Shown: positions 38,992-52,749, counted from the first letter of the stretch. The stretch: 64,000 nt of DNA from Mycolicibacterium goodii (GCF_001187505.1 NZ_CP012150.1:5614048-5678047); one strand, 5' to 3'. Notes: generated by a model from the sequence alone, not told the origin. Made by a program: numbers and translations.

Positions 38992-39618
38992 ATGAACGAT
39001 TCGTCGTCTCATGTCGTGGTGAACCACCACGCCGACCACCCCGGGTTCTCCGGTGTCGTCGGTGCGGTCTGCGCCCTGCTGTTCGTCGCGACGGGCCGCG
39101 CCAACGCCGAGTTGGCCGTGCGGTCCGCTCCGCTCGGTGCGGCCGACCACGTGGTCGACGTGGGATGCGGTCCGGGCACCGCGGCCCGGATGGCGGCCCG
39201 CCTGGGCGCACGCGTCACCGGGGTCGACCCGTCGGCGCAGATGTTGCGCGTCGGCCGGTTGGTGACCCGCGGCAGGGCCCGCGAGAACGTCACCTGGCGC
39301 CTCGGCACCGCCGAGGACATCCCGGTGGGCGACGCCTCGGCCACCGCGGTGTGGGCGCTCGCGACCGTGCACCATTGGCAGGACGTGAACAAGGCCCTGC
39401 GCCAGGCCCACCGGGTCCTGGCGCCGGGCGGGCGGTTGGTCGCGATCGAGCGTCAGGTCGTTGCCGGTGCCACCGGCTTCGCCAGCCACGGGTGGACGAG
39501 AGAACAGGCCGACGCGTTCGCTGCCCTGTGCCGCGGCGCGGGATTCGACCACGCGGAGGTCAGCGCCCGGCCCCGTGGGCGCAAGGCCGTGTGGCTGGTC
39601 AGTGCCTCCAAGCACTGA
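38992..39618 (+). CDS. Class I SAM-dependent methyltransferase
   Basis: 208 aa. SAM motif I VVDVGCGPGTAARMAA (about 53-68), motif II VTGVDPS, GTAEDIPVGDASA and the post-motif IV VHHWQDVNKALRQAHRVLAPGG typical of Methyltransf_11 enzymes. Acceptor unknown. An N-terminal segment HHADHPGFSGVVGAVCALLFVATGR is hydrophobic, perhaps membrane-peripheral. ATG 38992 follows CAAGGTGGGG. The stop codon is inside the terminator hairpin. Confidence 0.87.
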   Translation: MNDSSSHVVVNHHADHPGFSGVVGAVCALLFVATGRANAELAVRSAPLGAADHVVDVGCGPGTAARMAARLGARVTGVDPSAQMLRVGRLVTRGRARENVTWRLGTAEDIPVGDASATAVWALATVHHWQDVNKALRQAHRVLAPGGRLVAIERQVVAGATGFASHGWTREQADAFAALCRGAGFDHAEVSARPRGRKAVWLVSASKH

Positions 39619-39621
39619 CCA
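39596..39621. terminator. Bidirectional hairpin at the methyltransferase / dinF junction
   Basis: TGGTCAGTGC (39596-39605) and its exact complement (39612-39621) with a 6-nt loop. It includes the methyltransferase stop codon and ends 18 bp before the convergent dinF stop. Confidence 0.65.
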
Positions 39622-39639
39622 AGATCACGAGCTGACGGC

Positions 39640-42518
<2,879 letters not shown>

Positions 42519-42519
<1 letters not shown>

Positions 42520-45305
42520 TACGTCCGTGCCTTCTCGACCAGCTCGTACGTCTCGATGATGTCGCCTTCCTTGATGTCGTTGTAGGTCAGCGTCAGACCG
42601 CACTCGTAACCGTCGCGCACCTCGGTGACGTCGTCCTTCTCGCGGCGGAGCGAGGAGACGGTGAGGTTCTGGGCGACCACGACGTTGTCACGCAGCAACC
42701 GCGCCTTGGCGTTGCGCCGCATGATGCCCGACGTGACGAGGCAGCCCGCGATGTTGCCGACCTTCGACGAACGGAAGATGGCGCGGATCTCGGCGCGACC
42801 CAGCTCCTTCTCCTCGAACACCGGCTTGAGCATGCCCTTGAGGGCGGCCTCGATCTCGTCGATGGCCTGGTAGATCACCGAGTAGTACCGGATTTCCACA
42901 CCCTCGCGGTTGGCCAGCTCGGTGGCCTTGCCCTCGGCGCGGACGTTGAAGCCGATGATGATCGCATCCGAGGCCGACGCCAGGTTGACGTTGGTCTCGG
43001 TGACGCCACCGACGCCGCGGTCGATGACCCGCAGCTCCACCTCGTCGTCGACCTGGATACCCATGAGGGCCTCTTCGAGGGCCTCGACGGTACCGGCGTT
43101 GTCGCCCTTGAGGATCAGGTTCAGCTGGCTGGTTTCCTTCAGCGCCGAATCCAGGTCTTCCAGGCTGATGCGCTTGCGGCTGCGTGCGGCCAGCGCGTTG
43201 CGCTTGCGCGCGCTGCGCCGGTCGGCGATCTGCCGGGCGATCCGGTCCTCGTCGACGACCAGGAAGTTGTCGCCTGCGCCCGGCACCGAGGTGAAACCGA
43301 CCACCTGCACCGGACGTGAGGGCAGCGCCTCTTCGACGTCGTCGCCGTGCTCGTCGATCATGCGGCGCACACGCCCGTAGGCGTCGCCCGCCACGACCGA
43401 GTCACCCACGTGCAGCGTGCCGCGCTGGATGAGCACGGTGGCCACCGGGCCGCGGCCACGGTCCAGGTGCGCCTCGATCGCCACGCCCTGGGCCTCCATG
43501 TCGGGATTGGCCCGCAGGTCCAGCGACGCGTCGGCGGTCAGGATGACCGCCTCCAGCAGCGCCTCGATGTTGGTGCCCTGCTTGGCGGAGATGTCGACGA
43601 ACATCGTGTCGCCGCCGTACTCCTCGGGCACCAGGCCGTACTCGGTGAGCTGACCGCGGATCTTGGCCGGGTCGGCGCCCTCCTTGTCGATCTTGTTGAC
43701 GGCCACCACGATCGGCACGTCGGCGGCCTGCGCGTGGTTGACGGCCTCCACCGTCTGCGGCATGACGCCGTCGTCGGCCGCGACCACGAGGATCGCGATG
43801 TCGGTGGCCTTCGCGCCGCGGGCACGCATGGCGGTGAACGCCTCGTGACCGGGGGTGTCGATGAAGGTGATCGGCCGGACCGTGCCGTCGAGTTCGACCT
43901 CGACCTGGTAGGCACCGATGTGCTGGGTGATGCCGCCGGCCTCGCCCTCGCGGACGTTGGCCTTGCGGATCGTGTCGAGCAGTCGGGTCTTGCCGTGGTC
44001 GACGTGACCCATGACGGTGACGACCGGCGGACGGACCTCGAGGTCCTCCTCGTCGCCGGCGTCCTCGCCGTAGGTGAGGTCGAACGACTCCAGCAGCTCG
44101 CGGTCCTCGTCCTCGGGCGAGACTACCTGCACGTTGTAGTTCATCTCGCTGCCGAGCAGCTCGAGGGTCTCATCGCCCACCGACTGGGTGGCCGTGACCA
44201 TCTCACCGAGGTTGAACAGCGCCTGCACCAGCGATGCCGGGTTGGCGTTGATCTTCTCGGCGAAATCGCTCAGCGACGCTCCGCGCGCCAGCCGGATGGT
44301 CTCGCCGTTGCCGTGCGGCAACCGCACCCCACCGACGACCGGGGCCTGCATGTTCTCGTATTCGGCGCGTTTCGCGCGCTTCGACTTGCGACCGCGCTTG
44401 GGCGCACCACCGGGACGTCCGAACGCGCCCGCAGCACCGCCGCGCTGGCCGGGACGACCACCGCCGCCACCGGGACGACCACGGAAACCGCCACCGGCAG
44501 CCGCTCCGCCGCCGGCACCGCCGCCGCGGTAGTTACCGCCACCGCCGCCGCCACCTGGGCGTCCGCCCTGGCCTGCGGGACGGGGACCACCACCGGGACG
44601 CGGCCCGGGACGCGGGCCACCCCGGCCTGCGGCCGTCGCGGGACGCGGCGGCATGTTGCCGGGCGACGGGCGAGGCCCGCCGCCTGGCCGTGGGCCCGGG
44701 CGCGGCTGCGGCCGCGGGATGGGCCGATCGGCCGGCTGCTGGGTCGAGAAGGGGTTGTTGCCGACGCGCGGGGTGCGCGGGGCCGGCTTGGGAGCCGGGC
44801 CGGGCCGGGGGCCGGGTGTGGCACCCGGCGTCGGGCGCGGACCGGGCGTGGCACCCGGGGTGGGCGCCGCGGGCGCACTCGGGGCCGCCGAGGCAGCGGG
44901 CGCGCTCGGAGCAGCGGGCTGCGGGGCGGCCGGCCTGGGAGCCGACGGCTTGGCCGGTGCTGCGGGAGTCGCCGACGCGGCCGGGGCCGCGGGCTGCGGG
45001 GCCGCGGGCCGGGGACCCGCAGGCTTGGCGGCCTGCGCCGGGCTGGGCGACGGGGCGCCGGACGGCTTGGGTGCCGCAGGTGCGGGCGCGCCGTTGCCGC
45101 CGCCCTGGCTGCGGGGTTTCTCATCGGCTTTGTTGGCGCCCGCCTTGGCACCGAACGTTTCGCGCAGCCGACGCGCGACGGGGGCCTCCACGGTGGAGGA
45201 CGCCGATTTCACGAACTCGCCCTGCTCTTTGAGCGTTGCTAAGAGTTCCTTGCTTGTGACACCGAGTTCCTTCGCCAACTCGTGTACACGGGCCTTACCT
45301 GCCAC
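42519..45305 (-). CDS. infB: Translation initiation factor IF-2
   Basis: 928 aa. IF2N domain (about 1-50), a roughly 270-residue linker very rich in Pro, Ala, Gly and Arg with PRP, PGPR and GGR repeats, a second IF2N-like part, then the GTPase: [12 protein letters not shown] (about 430), DTPGHEAF and NKIDKEG, followed by domains II-IV including the fMet-tRNA-binding C-domain. It delivers initiator tRNA to the 30S subunit. GTG 45305 follows GAGGAGAAGTA, a strong ribosome binding site. Confidence 0.98.
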
Positions 45306-45384
45306 TACTTCTCCTCATCTTGAGGCGACAGCGGTGGTCGGCGCCGCGCCTCGGTTTTAGCTATGACGCATGGTCATCGGGACT

Positions 45385-45771
45385 TCACGGTGTGCTCATG
45401 TTCTTCGCTACCTGTTCTCTATGCCGTGGTGGTCGGGCGTTTTCGAGATCCTCACCGAGGCTCTCGACGTACTCGCTCACCCCAGACGTGTCCGGTGAAC
45501 CGGCGATGCGCAACGCTCGTGCGAAGGCCCGCCGCCGGATTGCCAGCTCTGCGCACTTCGGATCGGGGTGCAACCAGGCACCCCGCCCGGGCATGCTTGT
45601 CGTGGTGTCGACCGAAACGGTGTAGTTGCCGTTCCCGTCGTCCACCGCGACCGTTCGAAGCAAGTCGGCGGCCAACTCTCGCTTCCGGCAGCCGATACAT
45701 GTCCGCACCGGTCCGACAGGGGTGTCGGGGATGCGTCGACGCGTCGAAGCCGGAGTCTCGCGCTGGATCAC
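45385..45771 (-). CDS. ylxR: YlxR (DUF448) RNA-binding protein
   Basis: About 128 aa. RTCIGCRKRELAADLLRTV, GRGAWLHPDPKCAELAIRRRAFARALR define the YlxR family, a small protein always between nusA and infB that binds RNA and in some bacteria acts as a regulator. The start is uncertain; GTG 45771 is chosen but lacks a good ribosome binding site. The frame is open to 45897 inside nusA. Confidence 0.88.
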   Translation of the reverse strand: MIQRETPASTRRRIPDTPVGPVRTCIGCRKRELAADLLRTVAVDDGNGNYTVSVDTTTSMPGRGAWLHPDPKCAELAIRRRAFARALRIAGSPDTSGVSEYVESLGEDLENARPPRHREQVAKNMSTP

Positions 45772-45818
45772 GGCTGAGTCTACCGTCCCATGCTTTGTAA
45801 TTTGAAACGACCGGCACC

Positions 45819-46850
45819 CTATCCGTCGTGTGCCGCCCCGTGCCGGGCGTCGGCGTCGCCCACCGGCGCGGCGTCGCTGCGGATGTCGATGCGCCAACCC
45901 GTCAACCTGGCCGCCAACCTGGCGTTCTGACCTTCCTTGCCGATCGCGAGCGAAAGCTGGAAATCGGGCACGATCACCCGCGCCGCGCGACCGACCTCGT
46001 CGATCACCGAAACCGACACCACCTTTGCAGGCGAAAGCGCGTTGGCGACGAACCGTGCCGGGTCCTCGTCATAGTCGATGATGTCGATCTTCTCGCCGGA
46101 CAACTCGCTCATGACGTTGCGCACCCGCTGCCCCATCGGGCCGATGCACGCCCCCTTGGCGTTGAGTCCCGGCACCCGCGAGGCGACCGCGATCTTGGAC
46201 CGGTGACCGGCCTCGCGGGCGACGGCCACGATCTCGACCGAACCGTCGGCGATCTCGGGCACCTCGAGTGAGAACAGCTTGCGGACCAGGTTGGGGTGGG
46301 TGCGCGACAGCGTGATGAGCGGCTCGCGGGCACCCCTGGTGACACCGACGACATAACAGCGCACACGGTCGCCGTGTTCGTAGCGCTCGCCGGGCACCTG
46401 CTCGGCCGCGGGGATGACGCCCTCGGAACCCTTGGTCTCGCTGCCGATCCGCACCACCACGAGGCCGCGCGCGTTGGCGCGCGCGTCGCGCTGGATCACG
46501 CCCGCGACGATGTCGCCTTCGTGCGCCGAGAATTCGCCGTAGACCTTCTCGTTCTCCGCGTCGCGCAGTCGCTGCAAAATGACCTGTCTCGCGGTGGTCG
46601 CCGCGATGCGGCCGAAACCCTCTGGGGTGTCGTCCCATTCGTGCAGGAGGTTGCCGTCGGCGTCGGTCTGGCGGGCGATCACCTTGACCGCACCGGTCTT
46701 GCGGTCGATGTCGATGCGCGCGTCGGGTTCGTGCCCCTCGGTGTGCCGGTACGCGGTGAGCAGCGCGGACTTGATCGTCTCCACGACCACGTCGACCGAA
46801 ATTCCCTTGTCGGCCTCGATGGCGTGCAGCGCCGCCATGTCGATGTTCAT
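45819..46850 (-). CDS. nusA: Transcription termination/antitermination protein NusA
   Basis: 343 aa, typical of the short actinobacterial form. N-terminal RNAP-binding domain (about 1-105), S1 domain ([21 protein letters not shown]), KH1 ([21 protein letters not shown]) and KH2 ([24 protein letters not shown]) with GPMG and GKEG loops. It modulates RNAP pausing and rRNA antitermination. ATG 46850 overlaps the rimP stop (ATGA). Confidence 0.97.
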   Translation of the reverse strand: MNIDMAALHAIEADKGISVDVVVETIKSALLTAYRHTEGHEPDARIDIDRKTGAVKVIARQTDADGNLLHEWDDTPEGFGRIAATTARQVILQRLRDAENEKVYGEFSAHEGDIVAGVIQRDARANARGLVVVRIGSETKGSEGVIPAAEQVPGERYEHGDRVRCYVVGVTRGAREPLITLSRTHPNLVRKLFSLEVPEIADGSVEIVAVAREAGHRSKIAVASRVPGLNAKGACIGPMGQRVRNVMSELSGEKIDIIDYDEDPARFVANALSPAKVVSVSVIDEVGRAARVIVPDFQLSLAIGKEGQNARLAARLTGWRIDIRSDAAPVGDADARHGAAHDG

Positions 46851-47392
46851 GCCCGGGCCCCCTTCCCAGTTTGTTCGACGAGCTCCAGCTCACGGCGATT
46901 CGGCGGCGAAAACTCTACTTGGACAACGGCTTTGGAGATCTCACGCAGGGGGATCTGCCGAACGGCGAAGTCTCGCCCGTCGGCCACCACGACGTTCACC
47001 TGCTCACCGTCGGTGCCGCCGAGACGCGCGGTCAACGAAGAACCGTCGGCCAGCGTCAGCTCGGCCCTGCGGCCGCGAGCCCGCCGGAAATGCTTCTCGG
47101 ACGTGAGGGGGCGGTCCACACCGGGCGAGGTGACCTCGAGCACATACGGCGTGTCGCCCGTGTCGACGGTGTCGAGGAGGCCCGATGCGAGCCGCGACAG
47201 CATCGCGACGGCGTCCAGGTCGAGGCCGTTGTCGCTGTCGGCGACGATCGTGATGCGCGCCGGGCGGGTGGCCGCGTTGACGACGACGTCGTCGATCTCG
47301 TAGCCGGCGCGCGCGAACTCGCCGTCAAGCAGCTCGATCACTTGCTTCTGCGACGGCAAATCCGCAGATGGCAACTTCGGATCCGGTGCCAC
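46847..47392 (-). CDS. rimP: Ribosome maturation factor RimP
   Basis: 181 aa. N-terminal domain [27 protein letters not shown] with central [37 protein letters not shown], then a C-terminal Sm-like barrel ([15 protein letters not shown]). Assembles the 30S central domain. GTG 47392 is chosen: GAGGAG lies 8 nt upstream, and the frame upstream of it is not conserved. First gene of the operon running to dinF; promoter not assigned. Confidence 0.95.
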   Translation of the reverse strand: MAPDPKLPSADLPSQKQVIELLDGEFARAGYEIDDVVVNAATRPARITIVADSDNGLDLDAVAMLSRLASGLLDTVDTGDTPYVLEVTSPGVDRPLTSEKHFRRARGRRAELTLADGSSLTARLGGTDGEQVNVVVADGRDFAVRQIPLREISKAVVQVEFSPPNRRELELVEQTGKGARA

Positions 47393-47590
47393 GACGAGCT
47401 CCTCATCTTGAGTTGTCCGGACATGACTCCCTGGTGGTTCCCCGTGGAATCGACTATCCACGATACGCCAGCCACCCTGCGGCAAGCCGCAATCTCCGAC
47501 CTCGGCGCAGCGAATGTTCGACGTCTGGGTGTTCGCGGCGCCGGTCGACGGCCGCGCGCCGCGAATATCCGGCGATGGCAGGATGTTCAC

Positions 47591-48130
47591 GTGCCGAGCG
47601 CCCTGACGAACATCAGCCGACGGCGGTTCCTGTTCTCGGCGGCAGGTCTGAGCCTGCTCGGCGTCACCGCGACCGCATGCGGTTCCACGCCCCCGCCACC
47701 AGAACTCGCCGATCTGACCGCCCTGCTCGACCGTGCCCGCGCCGACAGCACACTGGCGACCGACGCGGCGGGCGCCCTGCCACCGCAGGATCCCACGGCA
47801 CGCGCGCTGACCGCGGTGGCAAACGAACGCTCAGCCCATGCCAGGGCGTTGTCCGACGAGTTGACCCGCATGACCGGTGAGGCTCCGCCTGCCGCGTCGG
47901 ACGCCGGATCGTCGTCATCGGCGGCCGCGACGCCCTCGGCCTCCCCGGGCGCGTCAGCAACTCCGTCGGCCGCGCCGGGCGTCGACGACGTCGCCGCCGC
48001 GTTGCAGCAGTCCGCCGAACAGGCCACCGGCATCGCGCCGAAGTTGTCGGGGTACCGCGCAGGCCTGGTCGGCTCGATCGCGGCGTCGTGCACCGCCGCG
48101 TATTCGGTCGCGCTGGACGGTGCGCAATGA
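47591..48130 (+). CDS. Tat-exported lipoprotein (Rv2843-like)
   Basis: 179 aa. N-terminus [23 protein letters not shown] is a twin-arginine signal ending in a lipobox-like A-T-A-C (Cys at about 31). The mature part is helical and Ala-rich, with a Ser/Ala/Pro-rich linker ([17 protein letters not shown], about 100-125). It is followed by a DUF4439 gene, as in M. tuberculosis. GTG 47591 is the start; the frame is open far upstream but antisense to rimP. No function known; a helical ferritin-like partner is possible. Confidence 0.82.
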   Translation: MPSALTNISRRRFLFSAAGLSLLGVTATACGSTPPPPELADLTALLDRARADSTLATDAAGALPPQDPTARALTAVANERSAHARALSDELTRMTGEAPPAASDAGSSSSAAATPSASPGASATPSAAPGVDDVAAALQQSAEQATGIAPKLSGYRAGLVGSIAASCTAAYSVALDGAQ

Positions 48131-48600
48131 CCTCACCGGAATCCACGTCGGGACCCGTGCGTCCGACCGACGCCGCCGACGGTGCGCTGTTCGACGCCGT
48201 GGCCGCCGAACACGGCATCATCTACGGCTACGGCCTGGTCTCGGCGCATTCGAGCCCCGAGGAGAACTCGCTGGTCGCCGCGGCCATGGCCGAACACCGA
48301 GCACGACGCGAGGCCGCCATCGCGATGCTGGAGGGCCGCTCGGTGACCGCGCCGCTGCCCGCGGCGGGCTATCAGGTGCCGTCGACGGTGTCCGATCCCG
48401 TCGACGCCGCCAACCTGGCGGTGCGCATGGAGCAGGACGCCGCGGTGGCCTGGCGGGCCGTGCTGGAACAGGCCACCTCCACGGAGGACCGCGCGTTCGC
48501 CGTGACCGCCCTGACCGAGTCGGCGGTCACTGCGGCCAAGTGGAGCAAGTTCCTCGACGTCTGGCCCGTGACCGTGGCCTTCCCCGGCGGCGCCGAGTAG
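48127..48600 (+). CDS. DUF4439 ferritin-like protein (Rv2844-like)
   Basis: 157 aa, four-helix-type protein: AADGALFDAVAAEHGIIYGYGLV, AAMAEHRARREAAIAML, LAVRMEQDAAVAWRAVLEQATSTEDRAFAVTALTESAVTAAKW. The Glu/His spacing (AEHG, EHRARRE) recalls ferritin-like di-iron proteins, but complete ligand sets are not certain. ATG 48127 overlaps the stop of the lipoprotein gene in ATGA, so the pair is coupled. Followed by an inverted repeat terminator. Confidence 0.85.
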   Translation: MTSPESTSGPVRPTDAADGALFDAVAAEHGIIYGYGLVSAHSSPEENSLVAAAMAEHRARREAAIAMLEGRSVTAPLPAAGYQVPSTVSDPVDAANLAVRMEQDAAVAWRAVLEQATSTEDRAFAVTALTESAVTAAKWSKFLDVWPVTVAFPGGAE

Positions 48601-48609
48601 TTACTTCTT

Positions 48610-48675
48610 CTCGCGAGCAGACGCATAACTGCCTATTTCCGCTGGAAAAAGGGCAGTTTTATGTCTGCTCGCGAG
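48610..48675. terminator. Long inverted repeat between DUF4439 and proS
   Basis: Outer arms CTCGCGAGCAGAC (48610-48622) and complement (48663-48675), inner arms AACTGCC (48627-48633) and GGCAGTT (48652-48658), separated by short mismatches. It lies between the convergent genes and probably ends both transcripts. The composition is AT-richer than surrounding genes. Confidence 0.65.
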
Positions 48676-48679
48676 GAAA

Positions 48680-50437
48680 TCAGGCCGTGAGAACGGATGA
48701 GATCTCGGCGGCCGCGCCGTCGGCCGCGACCTCGCGGGTCTCACCGGTGAACCGGTTGCGCAGCTCCACCACCCCGTCGGCCCAGCCGCGGCCGACCACG
48801 ACGATCCACGGCATGCCGAGCAGTTCGGCGTCCTTGAACTTCACCCCGGGTGAGGCCTGCCGGTCGTCGAACAGCACCTCATGACCGAGCCGATCCAGGT
48901 CCGCGACCAGTTCGGCCGCGCCGGCGCGGGCCCCGGCGTCCTTGTTGGCCACGACGACGTGCACGTCGAACGGCGCGACGGAGCTGGGCCACCGCAGCCC
49001 GAGTTCGTCGTGCTGCTGCTCGGCGATCACCGCGACCAGGCGGGACACGCCGATGCCGTAGGAGCCCATGGTCAGGCGCATGGGCTTGCCGTCCTCGCCG
49101 AGCACATCGGCGGCGAACGCGTCGGTGTACTTGCGGCCCAGCTGGAAGATGTGGCCGATCTCGATGCCGCGCGCGGAGGTGAGCACGCCCGCACCGTCCG
49201 GTGACGGGTCACCGTCGCGCACCTCGGCGGCCTCGATGGTGCCGTCCGGCGTGAAATCGCGACCGGCGACCAGGCCGACGACGTGTCGGTTGGGGGCGTC
49301 GGCGCCGGTGATCCACGAGGTGCCGTTCACCACCCTGGGATCGACGAGATAACGAACACCATTGTCCTGCAAAGCCTTCGGGCCCACATAACCCTTGACC
49401 AGGAACGGGTTGGCGGCGAAGTCGGCGTCGTCGAGCAGCGCGAACTCGGCGGGCTCCAGCGCCGCGCCCAGGCGCTTCTCGTCGACCTCACGGTCGCCGG
49501 GCACACCCACCGCCAGCAGTTGCCACTCACCGCCCGGCTCGCGGGTCTTGAGCAGCACGTTCTTGAGGGTGTCGGCCGCGGTGACGGTGCGCCCGTCGAA
49601 CTGCGGCAACGACGCCGAGTTGGCCCACTCGACGAGCGTCGCGATGGTCGGGGTGTCCGGGGTGTCGTAAACCTTCGCCTCGGGCTGACCCTCGATGGGC
49701 AGCTCCTCGGGCGCCTTGGTGATCACGGCCTCGACATTGGCGGCGTACCCGGACTCCAGGCAGCGCACGAAGGTGTCCTCGCCGACCTCGCTCTCGGCGA
49801 GGAACTCCTCGGACGCGCTGCCACCCATGGCGCCGGACACGGCCGAGACGATCACGTAGTGGACGCCGAGCCGCGCAAAGATGCGCTGATAGGCCTCGCG
49901 GTGCTTGTGATAGGCGTTCTTCAGACCGTCGTCGTCGACGTCGAACGAGTACGAGTCCTTCATGACGAACTCGCGGCCGCGCAGGATGCCCGCACGGGGA
50001 CGCGCCTCGTCGCGGTACTTGGTCTGGACCTGGTACAGGATGACCGGGAAGTCCTTGTACGACGAGTACTCGCCCTTGACGGTGAGCGTGAACAGCTCCT
50101 CGTGCGTCGGCCCGAGCAGGTAGTCGTTCTTACGGCGGTCCTGCAGCCGGAACAGCGTGTCGCCGTATTCGGTCCAGCGGTTGGTGGTCTCGTACGGGCC
50201 GCGGGGCAGCAGCGCGGGCAGCAGAATCTCCTGCCCGCCGATCGCGTTCATCTCCGAGCGCACGACGTTCTCGATCTTGCGCAGCACCCGCAGGCCCAGC
50301 GGCAGCCAGCTGTAGATGCCCGGGCCCACCGCGCGGACGTAGCCGGCCCGGATCAGCAACTTGTGGCTGGGTACTTCGGCGTCGGCGGGGTCGTCGCGCA
50401 GGGTTCGCAGGAACAGCTCGGACATACGGGTGATCAC
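48680..50437 (-). CDS. proS: Prolyl-tRNA synthetase
   Basis: 585 aa, bacterial ProRS. Class II motifs: [19 protein letters not shown], motif 2 [27 protein letters not shown], a YbaK-type editing insertion (about 225-385) and motif 3 [11 protein letters not shown], then the anticodon-binding domain ([15 protein letters not shown]). GTG 50437 gives [10 protein letters not shown], the start conserved in mycobacteria. TAAGGT lies 8 nt upstream, so translation is probably from a leaderless mRNA; ATG 50425 is a possible internal alternative. Confidence 0.97.
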   Translation of the reverse strand: MITRMSELFLRTLRDDPADAEVPSHKLLIRAGYVRAVGPGIYSWLPLGLRVLRKIENVVRSEMNAIGGQEILLPALLPRGPYETTNRWTEYGDTLFRLQDRRKNDYLLGPTHEELFTLTVKGEYSSYKDFPVILYQVQTKYRDEARPRAGILRGREFVMKDSYSFDVDDDGLKNAYHKHREAYQRIFARLGVHYVIVSAVSGAMGGSASEEFLAESEVGEDTFVRCLESGYAANVEAVITKAPEELPIEGQPEAKVYDTPDTPTIATLVEWANSASLPQFDGRTVTAADTLKNVLLKTREPGGEWQLLAVGVPGDREVDEKRLGAALEPAEFALLDDADFAANPFLVKGYVGPKALQDNGVRYLVDPRVVNGTSWITGADAPNRHVVGLVAGRDFTPDGTIEAAEVRDGDPSPDGAGVLTSARGIEIGHIFQLGRKYTDAFAADVLGEDGKPMRLTMGSYGIGVSRLVAVIAEQQHDELGLRWPSSVAPFDVHVVVANKDAGARAGAAELVADLDRLGHEVLFDDRQASPGVKFKDAELLGMPWIVVVGRGWADGVVELRNRFTGETREVAADGAAAEISSVLTA

Positions 50438-50445
50438 AGCCGACA

Positions 50446-50451
50446 ACCTTA
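50446..50451 (-). promoter_or_regulatory. -10 element of leaderless proS
   Basis: TAAGGT on the minus strand, 8 nt before the proS GTG; the same hexamer and distance as for efpA. Confidence 0.45.
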
Positions 50452-50471
50452 GCGATCCGCCCGGTGCCGGA

Positions 50472-51191
50472 TCAGTCCCGGCCTTGCCAGGTGCAGACGC
50501 AGGCCTCGTTGCCCTCCGGATCCGACAGCACCCAGAACGACGGGGCACCCGCATCGCTGAGCAGTGTGCCGCCCGCGGCCAGGGCCGCGTCGATCCGGGC
50601 CTGTGCCGCATCGTGCGGCAGGTCGATGTCGATGTGGATGCGGTTGCGCTGCGGCCGTGGGGCGTCCATCTGCTGGAACCAGATCGCCGGGCCGCGTCCG
50701 AACGGGTCGACGAGGCCCGCGTGCAACTCCGAGGCGGCAAGGCCGTCCCCTTTGTCAGCGGAGGCGCCGGCGTCCGCATCGTCGACGGCGTAATCGACGT
50801 AGTCCGTGATCGCCTGCCAGAACGGGCGGACGGCGGCGATGTCGAGCGCATCGATGGCGATCTCGAAGGCCTGGACGGCTCCCGGGCTGACGGTCATCTC
50901 GTACCCGCGTCCGGCCAGCGCGTGCGATATGTCCGAGGCGAGTTCCAGGTCGCGGCGCGTGACGGTGCCGGTGTGCTGGGATCGCAGGTGCAGCACCACC
51001 CGGTCGGCGCGTACGTCGATCGTCAGGTGCCCGGAGGCGTCGGTTCCGGCCGCGGCGACCGCGTGCATCACGGCCCGCGCCGCATCGGCCATGGACGGCA
51101 CGAGCACCTCGGTGTGGACGGCTCCCAGAACCAGCCGCCAGCCGAGCGGACCGACGGTGTCAGAGACCTCCCGGCGCGTCAGCTGGACCAT
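50472..51191 (-). CDS. PCD-like / glyoxalase (VOC) fusion protein
   Basis: 239 aa. The N-terminal 95 residues resemble pterin-4a-carbinolamine dehydratase ([32 protein letters not shown]) but lack the His-His-Pro active-site triad; [10 protein letters not shown] stands there. The C-terminal part (about 115-239) is a glyoxalase-like VOC domain ([63 protein letters not shown]). Cytoplasmic; function unknown. ATG 51191 lies 2 nt after the efpA stop, so it is in the efpA transcript. A TTG at 51197 is an alternative start. Confidence 0.83.
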   Translation of the reverse strand: MVQLTRREVSDTVGPLGWRLVLGAVHTEVLVPSMADAARAVMHAVAAAGTDASGHLTIDVRADRVVLHLRSQHTGTVTRRDLELASDISHALAGRGYEMTVSPGAVQAFEIAIDALDIAAVRPFWQAITDYVDYAVDDADAGASADKGDGLAASELHAGLVDPFGRGPAIWFQQMDAPRPQRNRIHIDIDLPHDAAQARIDAALAAGGTLLSDAGAPSFWVLSDPEGNEACVCTWQGRD

Positions 51192-51193
51192 GG

Positions 51194-52741
51194 TCAACCG
51201 ATCGGGGGCTGGTCGACCTCGATCTCACCGGCGTCCATCGCGTCCTTGACGTCCTGCGCGTGGGCCACCTGTTGCGAGGTGTAGCCGATCAGCAGGGCCG
51301 CGCCGCCCACCAGGACGGCCACCGCGGCGACCCACAGCAGGCCGTAGGTGTACGCCGAGTCCAGCGCGGCGAGCTGCGCGTCGTTCATGTCCTTCACCGG
51401 ACCGGTGGTGCCGCCCAGGTACAGGGTGCGCGACGTGATGACGGCCTGGATGACCGCGAGCACCAGCGGGCCGCCGAGGTTCTGCAGCATCAGCGCGATG
51501 GCCGACGCCGGACCGATGCGGTCCAGGTCGACACCCGCGATGGCCGACAGCGTCAGCGGGACCACGATCGTGCCGATGCCGATACCGCCGATCGTGATCG
51601 GCAGCACCAGGTTCGGGAAGTACGGGATGCCGCGGTGCAGCGTCGAGCCGTAGATCATCGCGCCCAGCACCAGGATTCCGCCCGCGATCACGAGCACGCG
51701 CGGCGGGATGGAACGCACCAGTTGCGAGGCCGCGCCCAGGCCGATGCCCATGCCGATCACGAACGGGATGAAGCCGACGCCTGCGCGCAGCGCGCTGTAG
51801 CCGAGGATGTCCTGCACGTACAGGCCGATGAGCACGGTCAGGGTGAACAGCACCCCGCCGGCCAGGAAGATCGCCGCGAACGTGGCGACCCGGTTGCGCT
51901 CACGGAACAGCGCGAACGGTACGACGGGATTCTCTGCGGTGCGTTCGGCGATCAGGAACGCCAGGCCGAAGACCGCCGCCGCGGCGCCGGAGGCCAGCGT
52001 GATCGGTGCCAGCCAACCACTTTCGGGGCCCTGGGTGAACGCGAACACCGCGGCGGTGCAGGCGAGCGTGGCCAGCAGTGCACCGGCCGCGTCGAGCTTC
52101 ATCCGCTCGCGGTTGGTCTCCTGCAGCGCCGTGCGCGCGAGGTAGACCATCACCAGGCCGATGGGCACGTTGACCAGGAACGCCCACCGCCACGACACCT
52201 CGGTCAGCGCACCGCCGACCACCAGACCCATGACCGAGCCGATGGCGGTCATCGCGCCGAAAACCGCGGTGGCGGCGTTACGGGCGGGTCCCTTGGGGAA
52301 CGTGGTGGCGACCAGCGCGAGGCCCGTCGGCGACGCGATGGCGGCGCCGACACCCTGCAGCAACCGGGCGGTCACCAATGTCGTCTCGTTCCAGGCGATG
52401 CCGCACAGGATGGAGGCGATGGTGAACAAGGTCACGCCGACGATGAAGGTCCGTTTGCGGCCGATGGTGTCGCCGAGGCGACCGCCCAGCAACATCAGGC
52501 CGCCGAAGGTCAGCACGTACGCCGTGATGACCCAGCTGCGGCCCGCGTCGGAAAGGCTCAGCTCGTCCTGGATCTTGGGCAACGCGACAATCGCGACCGT
52601 GCTGTCCATGGTGGCGAGCAACTGCATGCCGCCGATGGCGATCACCGCCGAAAGGAAACCCCAGGACGGGAACCAGGACGGGAGCCGGGCTGCCAGCCCG
52701 ATACGGGCGGCCGCGCGCTCTGCGTCGTTGAGAGCCGTCAT
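51194..52741 (-). CDS. efpA: Major facilitator drug efflux protein EfpA
   Basis: 515 aa, 14-helix DHA2/QacA-type MFS pump. Motifs: MQLLATMDSTVAIVALPKIQDELSLS with the helix 1 Asp, motif A LGGRLGDTIGRKR, motif C GSVMGLVVGGALTEVSWRW and the C-terminal TPQQ-like loop TSQQVAHAQDVK. In M. tuberculosis efpA (Rv2846c) is induced by isoniazid and transports lipids or drugs across the inner membrane. ATG 52741 has TAAGGT 8 nt upstream, suggesting a leaderless mRNA. It lies between proS and cysG as in other mycobacteria. Confidence 0.95.
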   Translation of the reverse strand: MTALNDAERAAARIGLAARLPSWFPSWGFLSAVIAIGGMQLLATMDSTVAIVALPKIQDELSLSDAGRSWVITAYVLTFGGLMLLGGRLGDTIGRKRTFIVGVTLFTIASILCGIAWNETTLVTARLLQGVGAAIASPTGLALVATTFPKGPARNAATAVFGAMTAIGSVMGLVVGGALTEVSWRWAFLVNVPIGLVMVYLARTALQETNRERMKLDAAGALLATLACTAAVFAFTQGPESGWLAPITLASGAAAAVFGLAFLIAERTAENPVVPFALFRERNRVATFAAIFLAGGVLFTLTVLIGLYVQDILGYSALRAGVGFIPFVIGMGIGLGAASQLVRSIPPRVLVIAGGILVLGAMIYGSTLHRGIPYFPNLVLPITIGGIGIGTIVVPLTLSAIAGVDLDRIGPASAIALMLQNLGGPLVLAVIQAVITSRTLYLGGTTGPVKDMNDAQLAALDSAYTYGLLWVAAVAVLVGGAALLIGYTSQQVAHAQDVKDAMDAGEIEVDQPPIG

Positions 52742-52749
52742 AACCGGTC

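Noticed and set aside
44270..45232. Repeat-rich stretch resembling a satellite or PE_PGRS
   Set aside because: It is the Pro/Ala/Gly linker of IF-2.
43347..45242. 631-codon plus-strand open frame opposite infB
   Set aside because: Low-complexity shadow of the Pro/Ala-rich IF-2 linker.
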